Below are positions 1 to 10,534 of a stretch of DNA of 64,000 bases, in pieces (the stretch's first letter is position 1; every line of letters starts with the position of its first letter). The notes beneath the pieces are model-generated. The model did no database searches. It had not been told where the DNA came from and saw only the letters and a program-made list of their open reading frames with translations. The stretch comes from Marsupella aquatica (Eukaryota > Marchantiophyta). Where the stretch lies: the NCBI GenBank assembly GCA_973895155.1, contig OZ316892.1, positions 15,686,001 to 15,750,000 of the forward strand, written 5' to 3'. The position numbers were made by a program, and so were the translations under genes.

Positions 1-2448
1 CAAACCAGAGTTTAATCTTGAATCAAATTCGGCCTCCTCATCCAAGTCAACAAAATTGCGTTTCTTCTTTGTTTTCTTGGAGCTCCCCAAATCTGCCACC
101 TTCTTTGACTTTTTCTTCTTACTAGTTTCCTCAGGATATGCTTCCTCATTCGCGTCTGGACTGGCTTCCTCTCCCGGTTGGTTGTGTGAACTCAATGAGC
201 GCCTCTTTTCTGAAAAAGCACTGGGAGGTCAGAATGTAAACTTCAGGAATACACGATCAAAATATAACTTATTTTGATAGTGAGGTTCGCTAGCAATACT
301 TACTTGTTCTGAGAGACTGTTGGGAAACAGAAACCTTTTGAGAATCTGCCTTTTCAGGGGCCTCGACTTTCACTCTTGACTTTCGAGTGCGGTCGACATT
401 CACCCCTTGCCTCAAACATACTTCCTCCATCATGGCACAAGCCATTTCTTCCCTCTCCACTGGACCAAATTTGATCTCAGAGAAAATATACTTGGGCTCC
501 TCGCCCTTCACAATCTTGGTGTACACCGATCTTTCCGTTTGGTCAAAAGCAGTTGACCATTGATCACTATCGAGATACCAGGGACAATTAAAAACTTCCC
601 ACGCAATAAGGTCTCTTTTGGGGTGAGAAGCATCCGCAGGATACATTGAAAACTGAGGATACGTAACATTCCCATCTGCATCTCGCCCAATGCTTGCCCA
701 TCCAGCAAAACAAAGGGGGTAACACCAAAAATACGAATCACTACTAATTTCCCGATCTACAAAGAACTGATAAACATATCGCTCAGCCCTTCGACGAATT
801 ACATCAACATCAAATTTGTCACCAGACTTGGTTATCCAAATTGCTCGGAAAAACTTGGATCTCACACGAAATGCATAATCCTTGAAATCATTGAGTATAT
901 GCTCCTTCAAAGATTCAAGATCTTTTTGAGGTGCAGTCTAAACGATCTTGAGGAGCACTTAATCCAATCTCATCCAAATAGGCTATCAGCAAATGGTTAG
1001 AAATGGATTCAACCGATGACCACATGGACCATGTGTGGCACCATTGCTTGGTCTCATTCTCGGAAAATCCCGCTCGATGAAACCATTGCTTCCTCAATTC
1101 TGGCTTACACTGTGCCTCAATCAATTGGCATCAAAGAAGTGGATCTAGAGTTGAGACAGCAGTGTACATTCAAACCCGATCCAATCCACAACCCAATGTT
1201 TGACGCCCTTCTCGCTTCTCCCTTTCACAGTACTCATACAACTCTGAGCATTTGGCAAGAAAACCCTTGTATTATGGATTCAAAATAGTTGCTAATTTAC
1301 TGTTGCGGACAAACCATTCTTTTAGTTGCAAGGCAAACATCTCGTCATGAAGCTTCTTCCTCTCAACATCAGACCACGGCACATTCATTTGAATGGCTCT
1401 CTCTTCACAAACCCGCAAATCTTCTAGACCCGCAGCGATGTTTGCAGAGCACAAAATGTATGTGAGTGCATCCAAACTCATTTTTTTTAGTACCACGCCT
1501 TATTCTTCACATTTGCCATCCTAGTTTCAAAGATCTTGTAGCTAGCAGGATCGATGATCTTCTCATAGTAAGACAGATCATATTGGAGGATTTTCTTCAC
1601 CCGGTCTGCATCCAAAATCCAAGAATTCTCCACAACACACTGCCCAAGCCTGGACCCGCAAAGGAAAAGGATATCAATATATTAAGCAATCACTTAGGGA
1701 ACCTAAACCACTTGCACAAAAGTGAAACAAAGCTATAAAACTTACTTGTTGAGCTCATGCATCGCCGACTCAATCTCAATGAACGAATCACATTTCCCCT
1801 TCAAAATGCGATATATCACCCGAGGATGATACTTTTTGTCATCAGGGAACTGCTTAGCAACTATCATCCACGAATATAGACGATGGTTCCCATCAAAAAC
1901 CAAAAACATCTTGTCTTTCAAGCACAAGAATTCTGGATTTTTGTCACATTTGGCTTCAAACGCGACATTTTGCTAAACCCAAACATCGTCCCAAGTTGCT
2001 CGAATATCTTCGGTGACCAGAATCTCAGCACCTTCCGCATCACAGACGGAAACATAAACTTGGCCAACTTGTCAACGTATCCATCCGTCTTGAACTTGGA
2101 GACAAGATTGTCAATAGCTCTTGATTGCACCTGGAGCGACCTCACCAAGTCCATGTTCATGACTTAACAAAGTGGAACCCTAGGAGGTTCTTGCGTGTCC
2201 CCCCTTTCGTTCAACCCAAACAAAAGAGAGTGACGAGCAAGCACCTTGGAGAACGCGTCCGGAATTTTGCTGCCTCCCATCAGAACACCGTGTGTCTTGG
2301 GACATGACTGCTCTTCTTGGTGTTTTTAGGCCTATGAAAAGAATTTGCCTCTCTGCTGTCGACCGAGTCACTTGCCTGCTTGAGTTTGTAGTCTGTAGAA
2401 GGAGGCGGAGAAAGAAGTTTGGGAGCGCGGTGAAGAAGAATGATCCAT
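1..2448 (-). pseudogene. MULE-A accessory gene: ParB-like region plus start of methyltransferase-region exon (partial, decayed)
   Basis: First copy of the spliced minus-strand gene whose fuller copy lies at 40201-44366; the two align exon by exon. The gene runs off the left edge, so its methyltransferase-like core is not visible. Inferred exons are 1746-2448, 304-1649 and 1-209, with introns 1650-1745 and 210-303 bounded by GTAAGT-type donors and AG acceptors. The ParB-like box reads DGNHRLYSW (about 1890), followed by HPRV. The last visible exon is Lys/Glu-rich, like the B copy before its methyltransferase-like domain. Breaks: TAA near 1490 (the B copy has sense codons), several stops at 1130-1290, and a frameshift in an A-run near 925. 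The region 2161-2448 encodes a short upstream ORF ending in EPPRVPLC-stop. Function is inferred only from the family resemblance. Confidence 0.62.
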
Positions 2449-3358
2449 TGGTTCACCACTAGGCTTGATACCCCTACAAAATTTTGCACGACTACTCCAA
2501 AGAGTGACCGCCATTAGGTACGGATGACACTCCACATACAAAGACATCGTACTAGCCTCCGCACCTCGACTGACCAAGCCGTGCGAAGTACAATGGAACG
2601 TTTGTAATACCGTCATCCATTTCTAAACGGGATATAATACTATCATCCGTATCGAAAGCAACCGGATTTTGGAACGTGTCATACGGTAATAGGAACAACA
2701 TACAATGGTAATTAGTTGTACCAACGGATTAATTAATGACAATGTCTACTTAATTACAGATGGTTTAACGGAACCTATCCTAAATGCACAAATGTTTCAT
2801 GACAAATTCGGAATATTTTAGAACACATAAGGCGAACATTTGACAATTTAAGTTACCGTTAAACGGTAACTTTTGGTAGCGACCCTCGCTATCAAAACTA
2901 TTCCATATTTAATTATATCAATGAGATGAAGCCAACAACATGGTTAAATTTAGGTCAAATGACCTCCAGAACTGGATGTTGGAAACTCTAATTTTTGATA
3001 GCAAAGGTCGCTATCAAAAGACGTTATCACTTTCTCTAAATTTGTAGGATATTCAGTGATATGAGGTTCAATATGCATATTTTTAAGAATAGTTAATGGT
3101 AGCGATGATTGCTAGCAAAAGTTGTCATTCTTTATTACCGTTGTATACCCGTTGGAAGAATCTATCCGTTATTGTACGTGTAAATTGATGACCGAGAATC
3201 CGATGGATATGTACGATTGCTCGGCTGGTCTTTGGGGTCATCGGTCGGGTTATGGTTTGTTGGTCGGCCGTCTCCAAAGGTTCCTGGCGTTTTCGCCTTT
3301 CTTACGTTCTCCATGGAGGGTAGGTCCACACATTGAGGAGTAAACTATTTGAGATGTC
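2449..3358. promoter_or_regulatory. Divergent intergenic region of MULE-A
   Basis: This AT-rich gap separates the minus-strand accessory gene from the plus-strand transposase side, so it should hold both promoters. It contains three A-type 15-bp palindromes (2877, 2999, 3100) and one longer inverted repeat with 11-bp arms around a single A (2850-2872). I see no convincing ORF. Confidence 0.45.
2850..2872. repeat. 23-bp near-perfect palindrome
   Basis: The left arm AAGTTACCGTT (2850-2860) and the right arm AACGGTAACTT (2862-2872) are exact reverse complements around one A. It lies five bases before an A-type palindrome. In MULE-B the inverted pair CAACGGTAA / TTACCGTTG (about 44588 and 44624) lies at the equivalent place upstream of the accessory gene. 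Confidence 0.7.
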
Positions 3359-3617
3359 TATTCCCTGATTGGTGATTCAATCAGTGATTCAATCGATGAT
3401 TCACTCACTCTCGGTCTATTCCAGGCGCTCGCTCGCCCTCGGTGATTCTCATCTCTCGCTCTTGAGAATTCAATCACTGCCTCTCTTGGTGATATAGGCG
3501 CTCGCTCTTGGTGATACCAGACGCCTGCTATCGGTGATTCTCTCGGATCTCTATGATATCTCTTACTACCAGATGCGTGCTGCCGGTGATTCTCTTGGAT
3601 CTCTATGATATCTCTTT
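3359..3617. repeat. Degenerate GGTGATTC-rich tandem repeat
   Basis: Short units built on GGTGATTC, GATTCAATC and GGCGCTCGCTC recur through this stretch. Near the end a unit of about 50 bp, containing TCTCTATGATATCTCTT, is present twice (about 3528-3570 and 3580-3617). It is typical of slippage-expanded transposon leader DNA. Confidence 0.6.
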
Positions 3618-3621
3618 GCTC

Positions 3622-3891
3622 ATGGACGGTATGCAGAGGATGCAGCCCGATAATGGGAAGCGTCCCATTGTAGAGGAAGAGGAGACCACGGAGCAGGAGT
3701 CTGAGACGTATGTTTTTGCCACTTCGGACATCCAAAATAGGAATAGCCTTCCACCAAATGAGAGAATGAGTCCAGGGGAGCGGAACATTCCATGGCTCAG
3801 GGATGAGCCCGCTCTTCCGTTTGAAGATCGGTTCTTCTTCCATGTTCCGTCCGATCCTGCCACAATTTGGCCCCGTCATCTAGAGCTTTGA
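3622..3891 (+). CDS. Small acidic ORF (89 aa) upstream of the MULE-A transposase
   Basis: An open frame starts at an ATG and ends with TGA. It encodes a hydrophilic 89-residue peptide with an acidic patch (VEEEETTEQE), no membrane segment and no motif I recognise. It lies between the tandem repeat and the transposase frame, on the same strand. It could be a 5' exon of the transposase gene, a separate accessory peptide, or chance. MULE-B has no obvious counterpart at this position, although a different small acidic ORF lies at 45481-45882 on the opposite strand. Confidence 0.3.
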   Translation: MDGMQRMQPDNGKRPIVEEEETTEQESETYVFATSDIQNRNSLPPNERMSPGERNIPWLRDEPALPFEDRFFFHVPSDPATIWPRHLEL

Positions 3892-4332
3892 ACGCACGAG
3901 GTGTTGGGATCTCCTGATTTCCAGGATTTGAACTTTGCAAGCGGAAGCAGCCAAAGGCCTGTCTATAGAGCCCCAAATTGAGCATTTAGTTAGAGGAGGG
4001 AGCATGGTTTCACACAAGACATATACCGTCGAGTAGCTGGTGTCCCAGACGAAGAGATGTCTTCTAATTTGGCAAAGTCCCATCCCGATCCTGACCAAAA
4101 GGAGTAGGATCAATACTGGCAGATTCTTCATCTCTAGTGAGGCATAATTTAGGTTAAGATACTGTGACAATTTGCTAGCATCCAGTGTATGTTTTTTCCA
4201 CGGAATATATAAAGAGTTTTAAATTAACTTGTCTTGGTGTATCAATTGGACATCCTAACGGATACAAAACAAATGACAAAATATTTAATGCCACAGTTGT
4301 TACCGTTTCAACATCTGGTTTGACATTGGAGC
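3892..4332. other. Leader of the MULE-A transposase, no recognisable ORF
   Basis: I see no long ORF or motif here. From about 4200 weak protein-level similarity to the start of the MULE-B transposase frame begins, but it is interrupted by stops, so the real 5' end of the gene cannot be fixed. Confidence 0.35.
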
Positions 4333-6297
4333 TTGAAAACTGGTTTTGTGTACTCTCTGGTTACAAATATTGACCCATCTCCGGAGAGTGTAGAAGCAGA
4401 CATTGATGTTTATGAAATCAAAACTGAGTCTCCAAATAAAGTTTCTCTGATTTATCGAGTGAGTGCGTGTGACATGATATTGAGGGATAAAGGCTCCAAT
4501 GAGATATCTCGCTTTGTCCGTAAGTTCTTGGAGTCTAGAGAGGATGTCAAACATGTTCAATGTCTTCCCAAAGATTACAATGGGGACTCAATTTTTGAGC
4601 TTCCCCCAGTTGATTCATCCCCTAAAAGAGGATCTGGGCTCAGATACATGGATCGAGAGAATGATTGCTATTGTTGGACTAGAATTATTCCAACTTATGC
4701 AAATGTCTTTCCAAAAGATTTGTATCAGTTCGCAAAAGTCCGATGCTTTGGGTCCATTGAATGTCAAAATGGGAAGTGTGCATTCTTAGATAATGGGCAA
4801 GGGAAGGAATAGAGTGTCCTGGGCTGGAAGGGCAAAAGGAGACCAAGTCCACAAGACTAGTGAAGCAGTTTCTCCTGGAGGAATAGTATGTTTTCATTGT
4901 GACCAACCGCCTATATGTGTGGAGACGTGTCCCGCCTGAATGTTTTACATGTACCCACTTTCCTCGGTGGATAAGGAAAATGTGAGATTCATGTCGAGGC
5001 TTGCAATGCATGTCGGATACCACGTCCACCCACCAAATAGTTTTGTTTCGAGGGAGGCCATGATTACTGCAGAGTCGGTCATCCGAGACCATCATTTAGT
5101 GAACCCCCTGGCCACACCAGCTCAACTAAAAATTGATGCAATAGAGGCATTGATGTCACACTTGGCTCCGGAGAGTGCCGCTGGGATTTCTGTCCAGGAC
5201 ATTTAGGATATTTGGAGCTCATTGAGTGCTCTTGCGTCCAAAGAGAAGTTCCAAGCCATCTTGCGGAACTTCAAAATGGAGAATCCCTTGAAAAGGGAGT
5301 TTGACTCGATTCGGGACATGCAAAGGAACATTCATTTTCCTTACATCCAGAGATTTCTATTTCCCGGTCAAGGCTCTATTACTGATCGAGATCATGTTTT
5401 CAAGATGAGCGTCAAAGGTCCGGGTTCTGGATTGGATATTCTTCAAAGAATGAGAAAAGGGGGTTCTCAGGAAGGATCATGGGTTAGTTTTGATGTTATG
5501 CATCGGATTACTACTGGCTGGCTGACATTTAGTGCGCACGTTTATGATCATAATATCCGTGCCCTGTGCACAATATTTACTTGTGAGCTAAAGTTTGAAT
5601 GTTGTGAATCATTGTCTACGGCTTGGAGGTTGATGGTAAGTGTCGCATCCAAAAATGGTTTGCACGACATTACCATCCATGGTTTCATGGTAGATAATGC
5701 CACCGTAGGGTGGAATGCGGTTCAGAATATATTCTCCCAGGGTCTTCCTAATCCAGAAAAAGAAAGGTCTGATGCTTTTCATTTCTTCCAATCACTCCGG
5801 AGACATACCCGTGAAGGTATTTTGGAAAAAAATCACGATGAGCATTATGCTTTATGGGACCATTTGAGGAACGCCTCCACATACGTTGAAGCTACAGAAT
5901 TTCTTCAGAGATCAAGGAGTGGTGGCAATCCAGGAATTGTATTCCAGGGAAACTTCGCTATCTGCAAGGATGGATTTCCTGGTGGGTCGTTTGATGGAGA
6001 CAGTGGGGGAACTATATCAGGCTGGTATGGTCTTAATTCCAACTCAATTTTTCATGGTCGTCTCATCAAAATATTGCAAGCGATCTTCGCTAACATCGGT
6101 GGAATCCGTTACTTACGTTGATTTTGCTTATGTGTTTTGTTTCAGTCGGCGGACGCTCTGGAATCTGTCCACGCTTCCATGCATGCTTCCCAACCCAAAA
6201 AGAAAGTGACTCTAGTGGAGGCTTGCAAAGTTGACTCCAATCGTGCTGCCTTCCAAGTTGCTTGCTACATCGGATTTGAGTCCGGTGTGAGTAGAGG
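4333..6297 (+). pseudogene. MULE-A transposase, N-terminal and catalytic part
   Basis: The protein matches the MULE-B copy (51281-53160). An N-terminal region is followed by a Cys/His cluster (RCFGSIECQNGKC, then VCFHCDQPPIC, then a YHVHP end) typical of the DNA-binding domain before MULE catalytic cores. The core follows at 5222-6020: FPYIQRFLFPGQG, SWVSFDVMH, GFMVDNATVGWN and ERSDAFHFFQS, which resembles the MULE DDE region with its second Asp in VDN. An intron at 6025-6145 (GTATGG..TTCAG) is shared with MULE-B and carries an A-type palindrome. Breaks include a frameshift near 4808, TGA in place of Met near 4938, and TAG at 5204. The frame then enters X1 at 6298 and resumes at 10325. Confidence 0.72.
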
Positions 6298-9200
6298 TGT
6301 GATGCCTAGACAGGAATCACTCGGCCGGTTAAGTGGGTAAAGCAGGAAGGCACCCTAGGAACACCTTAGTATAGTGACAAAACAAGGAAAATATAAACAA
6401 TTAGGGGCAACCATGGAACCCGGGCCGAGGCCGGAGGTAAGGCTGAGGGTGAAAACCCGATTAGGGTTAGGGCGCGTTAAGCGTCGGCGGCTAGGAAGGA
6501 TCAACGGGAAGAAGGACCGGCAAAGGAGAGGGGTAAGGAGCGCTTGCAGGAGATGGTGGCTCATTTGCGAGCACGAACTAGGCAGACGACTACGGGAGGC
6601 CAACTACTGTCAGCTGCTTAGGCAAGCACTCGGGGAGAGAGTAGATACCGACGATCAACCTAAGGAGGGTATGAGCAACGTCAATCAAGCGGCACATTTC
6701 TGGGGATGCCTGTTCGAACGGGCAACTGAGTACATCAAGACTTACGAGGACGAGGAATCAGAAAGGGCAGCTCGAGAACGGCAGGAGCTCGCTCGATTGT
6801 GGGAGCTGCAGAAGACGGCTTTCTTAGGAGGCGAACTCATCAAGGACGAGTTCCTGTGGACGCCTACTTCCAATCAACTCGACGATCTTCTGTTTTGCAA
6901 AGACAGCGTCGTCGGCATCCGAGAGGCCATCAAGAACTGCAACGACATACACTGGGAATTAAAGGGTAGCACGGAAAGGTGGACCCAAGCAATGGTGCTA
7001 GGAGAAACCTCCACGGCAGCAGAGATGAAGAGGAAGGGAGCCGTCAACGATGAAGCCACCCCGGCAAAAAGAACGAGGTCGGCGGCACCAAAGAAGCCAG
7101 CCGAGCAGCAGAGCAGGAGGCAGGGAGAAGCCGAAGAGGAGGAGGTTGATCCCATCAAGGCCATTCCAACCAGGGATGACACCTGGAAGGGCTGGGCGGC
7201 AACCCTACCGGTGGAGGTGCAACTACATTTTGCACGGGAGGAGGATGCATGCTTTACGGCCATGCAGACCAAGAAGTACCAAGGCTTCATGGCCGGATCC
7301 GGCTTGGAGGCCTTTGTAAGATTACCATGGCTGAAGCCGGAGGTACCGGAGTCAGACCTATTAGAATTCGTGGGGTCATGGGAACCCGAGACCAATTGCA
7401 CGAGGATATATGGGAAGGATTTCTATCTTACTCCCAAGGTAATTGCCAAAGTGTTTGGCTTGCCGATAGGCAATAAGACCAAAGTTGATACCAGGAAGAC
7501 CTTGCCTGACAAGGAGTTCCGGTCGTTCCCCGGGCCATCAACGAAGAATGGCTTCTTCCGGAACACCTGCACCAACCCGCACATAGGAGAGATGATCGAC
7601 TTCTTGCGGGTGACCATGCATTGTAACTTGCCGAGGGCAGAGATCGGCAAGGCACAGGTCTATCTGGCAGAAAGGCCAGACCCAAGCCGGGACTACAACG
7701 GGTACCTCCTCAACCAATTGAAGAAGATCTTAAAGGAGGAGCAGCAGGTAATCGGCATGGGGAGCGTGTCGCGGCTTGGCTATCACATGCCGCTGTTGTG
7801 CCGGTATGCCAGAGGTCAGACTTTTGCCCCGGTACTTCCCCTGCAGGTAAGAGCACCCGAGGAAGCTCCAACGCCAAGGCCGTTGGCTGAGAAGCCTCAA
7901 CCACCTGTTAGTCCTACGATCGAGCAGGTGTTTAGGCCCAGGAAGGAGGACTTGCCGATGCAGCAACCAGGCATGCAGAGTCTGCTGAAACTACTGGAGA
8001 AAGAAAAGAAATCGGCATCGGCAACAACAACGGCAACGGCAACAATGCAGGACACTACTACAGAGGTAGGCCTACACCGGCTCACAAGAGAAAACCCCTT
8101 TGCTGGAGACAAGGAGAGAATCAGGCCGGAATCCAAGCCAGGTGTTCGAATGTACGTGGGAACCTCAAGCTCCGAATCTGAGGCAGAATTGCCTGAAGCT
8201 CCTACCGACGAAGAGGAGAGGGAGAAGCCGGACGTCCAAGAGGTAGAGGAGGCAGTGGAGGACTGCAGCCATGATAATTCCGGCTATGGGTCGGACCATC
8301 ACGTTCCAGGAGTAAGGACCTGTGGCCGGTTTGTCCCCACACTTCCAAGGGTAGTGCGAGGGGACCCCAACCAGCAGAGTAGCCCTGAGTCTCCCCCACC
8401 AGATGTTGCTCCCCCGAGCTTCGATGGCATAAAACAGACAGTGCAGGAATTTCAGGAGCGAATCAAGCAGGAGGAGGAGGCCGCCCTGGCTAAGGAAAAG
8501 GATTTACCAGGAGGAGATTGGCCGGAGGACATCAGGCGGCTAGCCGAAAAAGGAAGCAAACCTCTAGCCACGATTGAAGAGATCCGCAGGACGGCTTGGG
8601 AGCAGAGGCCACGATGGGCGATGCCGATCACTTCTACTTACTCCACCTACGCTAAGAATAGAGCCATGGAGTATGGTGAGATGTGTGGGGAACTTGCGCT
8701 CGGCATCTTTGGAGAGGAGTTGGAGGTAGGACCCTTTTTCCATAGGGAGCAGGAGGAGGCCAAAAACGAGCTGGAGGGGGCACGTAAGGACCTGGATGAA
8801 ACCCAAGAGGAGTTGGAGGAAATCACGAGGAAGATGGAGAACCTACAGCGGCGGGCCGACAACCAAACAGAGCGGCTGAAGAAACAAGCCGCAGTATTTA
8901 AATGCTTAGCTGCAGCAGGTCCATCTCCCGTTGGGACAAACCAGTTACCAGGGGTGGTAATTGTCGAAGGACAAGCCGCGCCACCTGCACCAGTGCCGGA
9001 AGTAAGTGGGAAGGGGAAGGGACCAGCTGCCGAGCCACCAACGAAGAAGAAGCGGAAACCTTCAGGGTCAAGGAGTAATACGACTTCACAGGCCGTGGTG
9101 ATCAAGGAGGTAGACCCAGCACCGACCCCAGACAGGGTCACGGCTAAGGATCCAACTACCCTAGGGGAAGGGGAGGCCAAAGCCGAGGGAGTGGCTGAAG

Positions 9201-10324
9201 CCGAAGCCGTGGGAGTGGCTGAGGCCGAAGCCGTGGGTATTGCCGAGGCCGGTGTCGAGGCTGAAGCCGAAGGTGGACCCAGTCAGGCCGAGGGAGAGTT
9301 GACTCGGTCAAGGGCAGGTAATCTGTCAGTAGGCGGGCCAACGGCAGTGGCTGAGGAGGAAGTGTTGGGGGCGTCCATTGAGGATCCACCACCGGTGTCG
9401 TGACGGTGCAAGGGCGCCGTTCCTTTTAGGGAGGGCGGACGTGGAGGGAGGAGGCGTGAGTGGGCAGGGCGGGCGCGGATCTCCACGTTTAGGATTAGGA
9501 TTAGAACCAGGAGCGGCCCTGACACTTAGCTTAGTGGGATTGCGGTTCCACTGGTAGGAGCAACACTTGTGCTCCTGCCTTGCTGTACATAGGTAGATTC
9601 GGGCAAGTAGATTACTGTCAGGTAGATTAGGCTTACGCTGCAAAGAATGGCGGATCCACTACCAGGATAAGTACCTGGGCAGCGGGGAGCTCAGGGCCTC
9701 TTCTTTAGCAAGTTTTTAGTTTGCACCAGCCGGGCTGGGATCAAGTAGTACGAGAAGCTCTCGGTTAGTCATACAGTGACCCTTGTGTATATTCATGTTT
9801 CCTCATGCCTAAGAGCTGAATAGAGTTGGCCTCACGGCTTAGTTCGCAGAACTTGTGTATGAGATGTACTGTTTGTATGGCAAGTGCATGGTATGACTCA
9901 GTCAGAATGAGTCATTTTGCTATTTGTGTGTCGCATTAACTTGTGTGAAGAGTGCCCACATCAACAGAAGGAAGGAAAGTAAGCAGAGGAGTGAGAGTTG
10001 GATGTGTCGAGCTGAGAGAGGTCTTAGCGGCTTAACCAAGCCTATTGGGGATCATTCCGGCGGCGGAATCCAAACATACCTAACAAGACGGAGGGGAAGA
10101 CAGGGGAAGACAGGGGAAGGCCTATATTAGGCCGGCTACGTATCTCATGACCCGATGAAGGATCTGTCCAGTATATGTGTGTAAAATGTTAATAGTAGTA
10201 GTAGAAGGTTAGCAGCGTCCCATGCCGCTAAGCCGCGGAAACGGCCTCGCCAAGCACGAAACCTACGGGAATCGGCTTGAGCTGGGGGGTTTCTTGGGTT
10301 TAGGGAGCCATGGGACGCACCACA
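6298..10324 (+). mobile_element. X1: 4.03-kb solo LTR-like unit inserted in the MULE-A transposase
   Basis: The unit starts TGTGATGCCTAGACAGG and ends GACGCACCACA, and is flanked by the 5-bp target duplication AGAGG (6293-6297 and 10325-10329), the size made by retroviral-type integrases. There is no internal direct repeat, so X1 behaves as one LTR, not as LTR-internal-LTR. The identity of X as an LTR follows from X2, which begins exactly where the gypsy pol ends. X1 contains an ORF of about 997 codons and about 920 bp of non-coding DNA after it (9404-10324), including a short repeat of GGGGAAGACA and a TATATTAG box near 10122. Confidence 0.85.
6413..9403 (+). CDS. Long ORF inside LTR X1 (coiled-coil protein with a plant-transposon-like domain)
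   Basis: The ATG at 6413 sits in a good context (aaccATGg) and matches the start of the X3 ORF; 996 residues. The N-terminus is basic (GRVKRRRLGRINGKKDRQRR). The middle, about residues 230-430, contains RIYGKDFYLTPKVIAKVFGLP, which resembles the conserved segment of putative plant transposon protein / plant mobile domains. A proline-rich linker, a Glu/Lys coiled coil (about 760-830), an NLS-like PTKKKRKPSG and an EAEAVG-repeat tail follow. Compared with X3 it lacks about 200 residues of coiled coil. No polymerase, protease or CCHC motif is visible. Its role is unknown; a Gag-like or structural function is possible. Confidence 0.7.
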   Translation: MEPGPRPEVRLRVKTRLGLGRVKRRRLGRINGKKDRQRRGVRSACRRWWLICEHELGRRLREANYCQLLRQALGERVDTDDQPKEGMSNVNQAAHFWGCLFERATEYIKTYEDEESERAARERQELARLWELQKTAFLGGELIKDEFLWTPTSNQLDDLLFCKDSVVGIREAIKNCNDIHWELKGSTERWTQAMVLGETSTAAEMKRKGAVNDEATPAKRTRSAAPKKPAEQQSRRQGEAEEEEVDPIKAIPTRDDTWKGWAATLPVEVQLHFAREEDACFTAMQTKKYQGFMAGSGLEAFVRLPWLKPEVPESDLLEFVGSWEPETNCTRIYGKDFYLTPKVIAKVFGLPIGNKTKVDTRKTLPDKEFRSFPGPSTKNGFFRNTCTNPHIGEMIDFLRVTMHCNLPRAEIGKAQVYLAERPDPSRDYNGYLLNQLKKILKEEQQVIGMGSVSRLGYHMPLLCRYARGQTFAPVLPLQVRAPEEAPTPRPLAEKPQPPVSPTIEQVFRPRKEDLPMQQPGMQSLLKLLEKEKKSASATTTATATMQDTTTEVGLHRLTRENPFAGDKERIRPESKPGVRMYVGTSSSESEAELPEAPTDEEEREKPDVQEVEEAVEDCSHDNSGYGSDHHVPGVRTCGRFVPTLPRVVRGDPNQQSSPESPPPDVAPPSFDGIKQTVQEFQERIKQEEEAALAKEKDLPGGDWPEDIRRLAEKGSKPLATIEEIRRTAWEQRPRWAMPITSTYSTYAKNRAMEYGEMCGELALGIFGEELEVGPFFHREQEEAKNELEGARKDLDETQEELEEITRKMENLQRRADNQTERLKKQAAVFKCLAAAGPSPVGTNQLPGVVIVEGQAAPPAPVPEVSGKGKGPAAEPPTKKKRKPSGSRSNTTSQAVVIKEVDPAPTPDRVTAKDPTTLGEGEAKAEGVAEAEAVGVAEAEAVGIAEAGVEAEAEGGPSQAEGELTRSRAGNLSVGGPTAVAEEEVLGASIEDPPPVS

Positions 10325-10534
10325 AGAGGTACAGGGCCTACAATTTTTGAGCTTGCATCTTGCCATGTAGATATGGTTGGTTCTGCTTCCACTCATGAGA
10401 AAGCAACCAATTATTTGATGGAAGCTAATGGGAAGTTTGATCTTCTACGGATTGGGCCATTAAATGGTGATTTGCAAACAAAATCAACAAAGAGGAAGGG
10501 AATTGCGAGTGACAAAATCTCTAACCAGGACTCT
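10325..10534 (+). pseudogene. MULE-A transposase, short middle segment between X1 and W
   Basis: This segment resumes the transposase frame after X1. It encodes GPTIFELA followed by PLNGDLQTKSTKRKG, matching GPTIFELA and PLNGDVITRSVKRKG of MULE-B (53620-53790). It ends at ACTCT (10530-10534), where element W begins. Joining it conceptually to 30638 keeps the reading frame (..QDS / HRHDT.. in the B copy), which supports both element boundaries. Confidence 0.78.

Noticed and set aside
9181-9290. GCCGAGGCYGAAGCC repeats considered as a satellite or minisatellite
   Set aside because: They are an in-frame coding repeat (EAEAVG-type tail) of the LTR ORF, present in all X copies.
7000-9392. Many long minus-strand ORFs opposite the X ORFs
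   Set aside because: They mirror the high-GC coding strand, are rich in Ser/Leu/Pro, and recur only because the X copies are near identical; no independent support.
6374-9403. X ORF as a pol or transposase
   Set aside because: No reverse transcriptase, integrase, DDE or zinc-knuckle motif; only a transposon-protein-like domain and coiled coil are visible.
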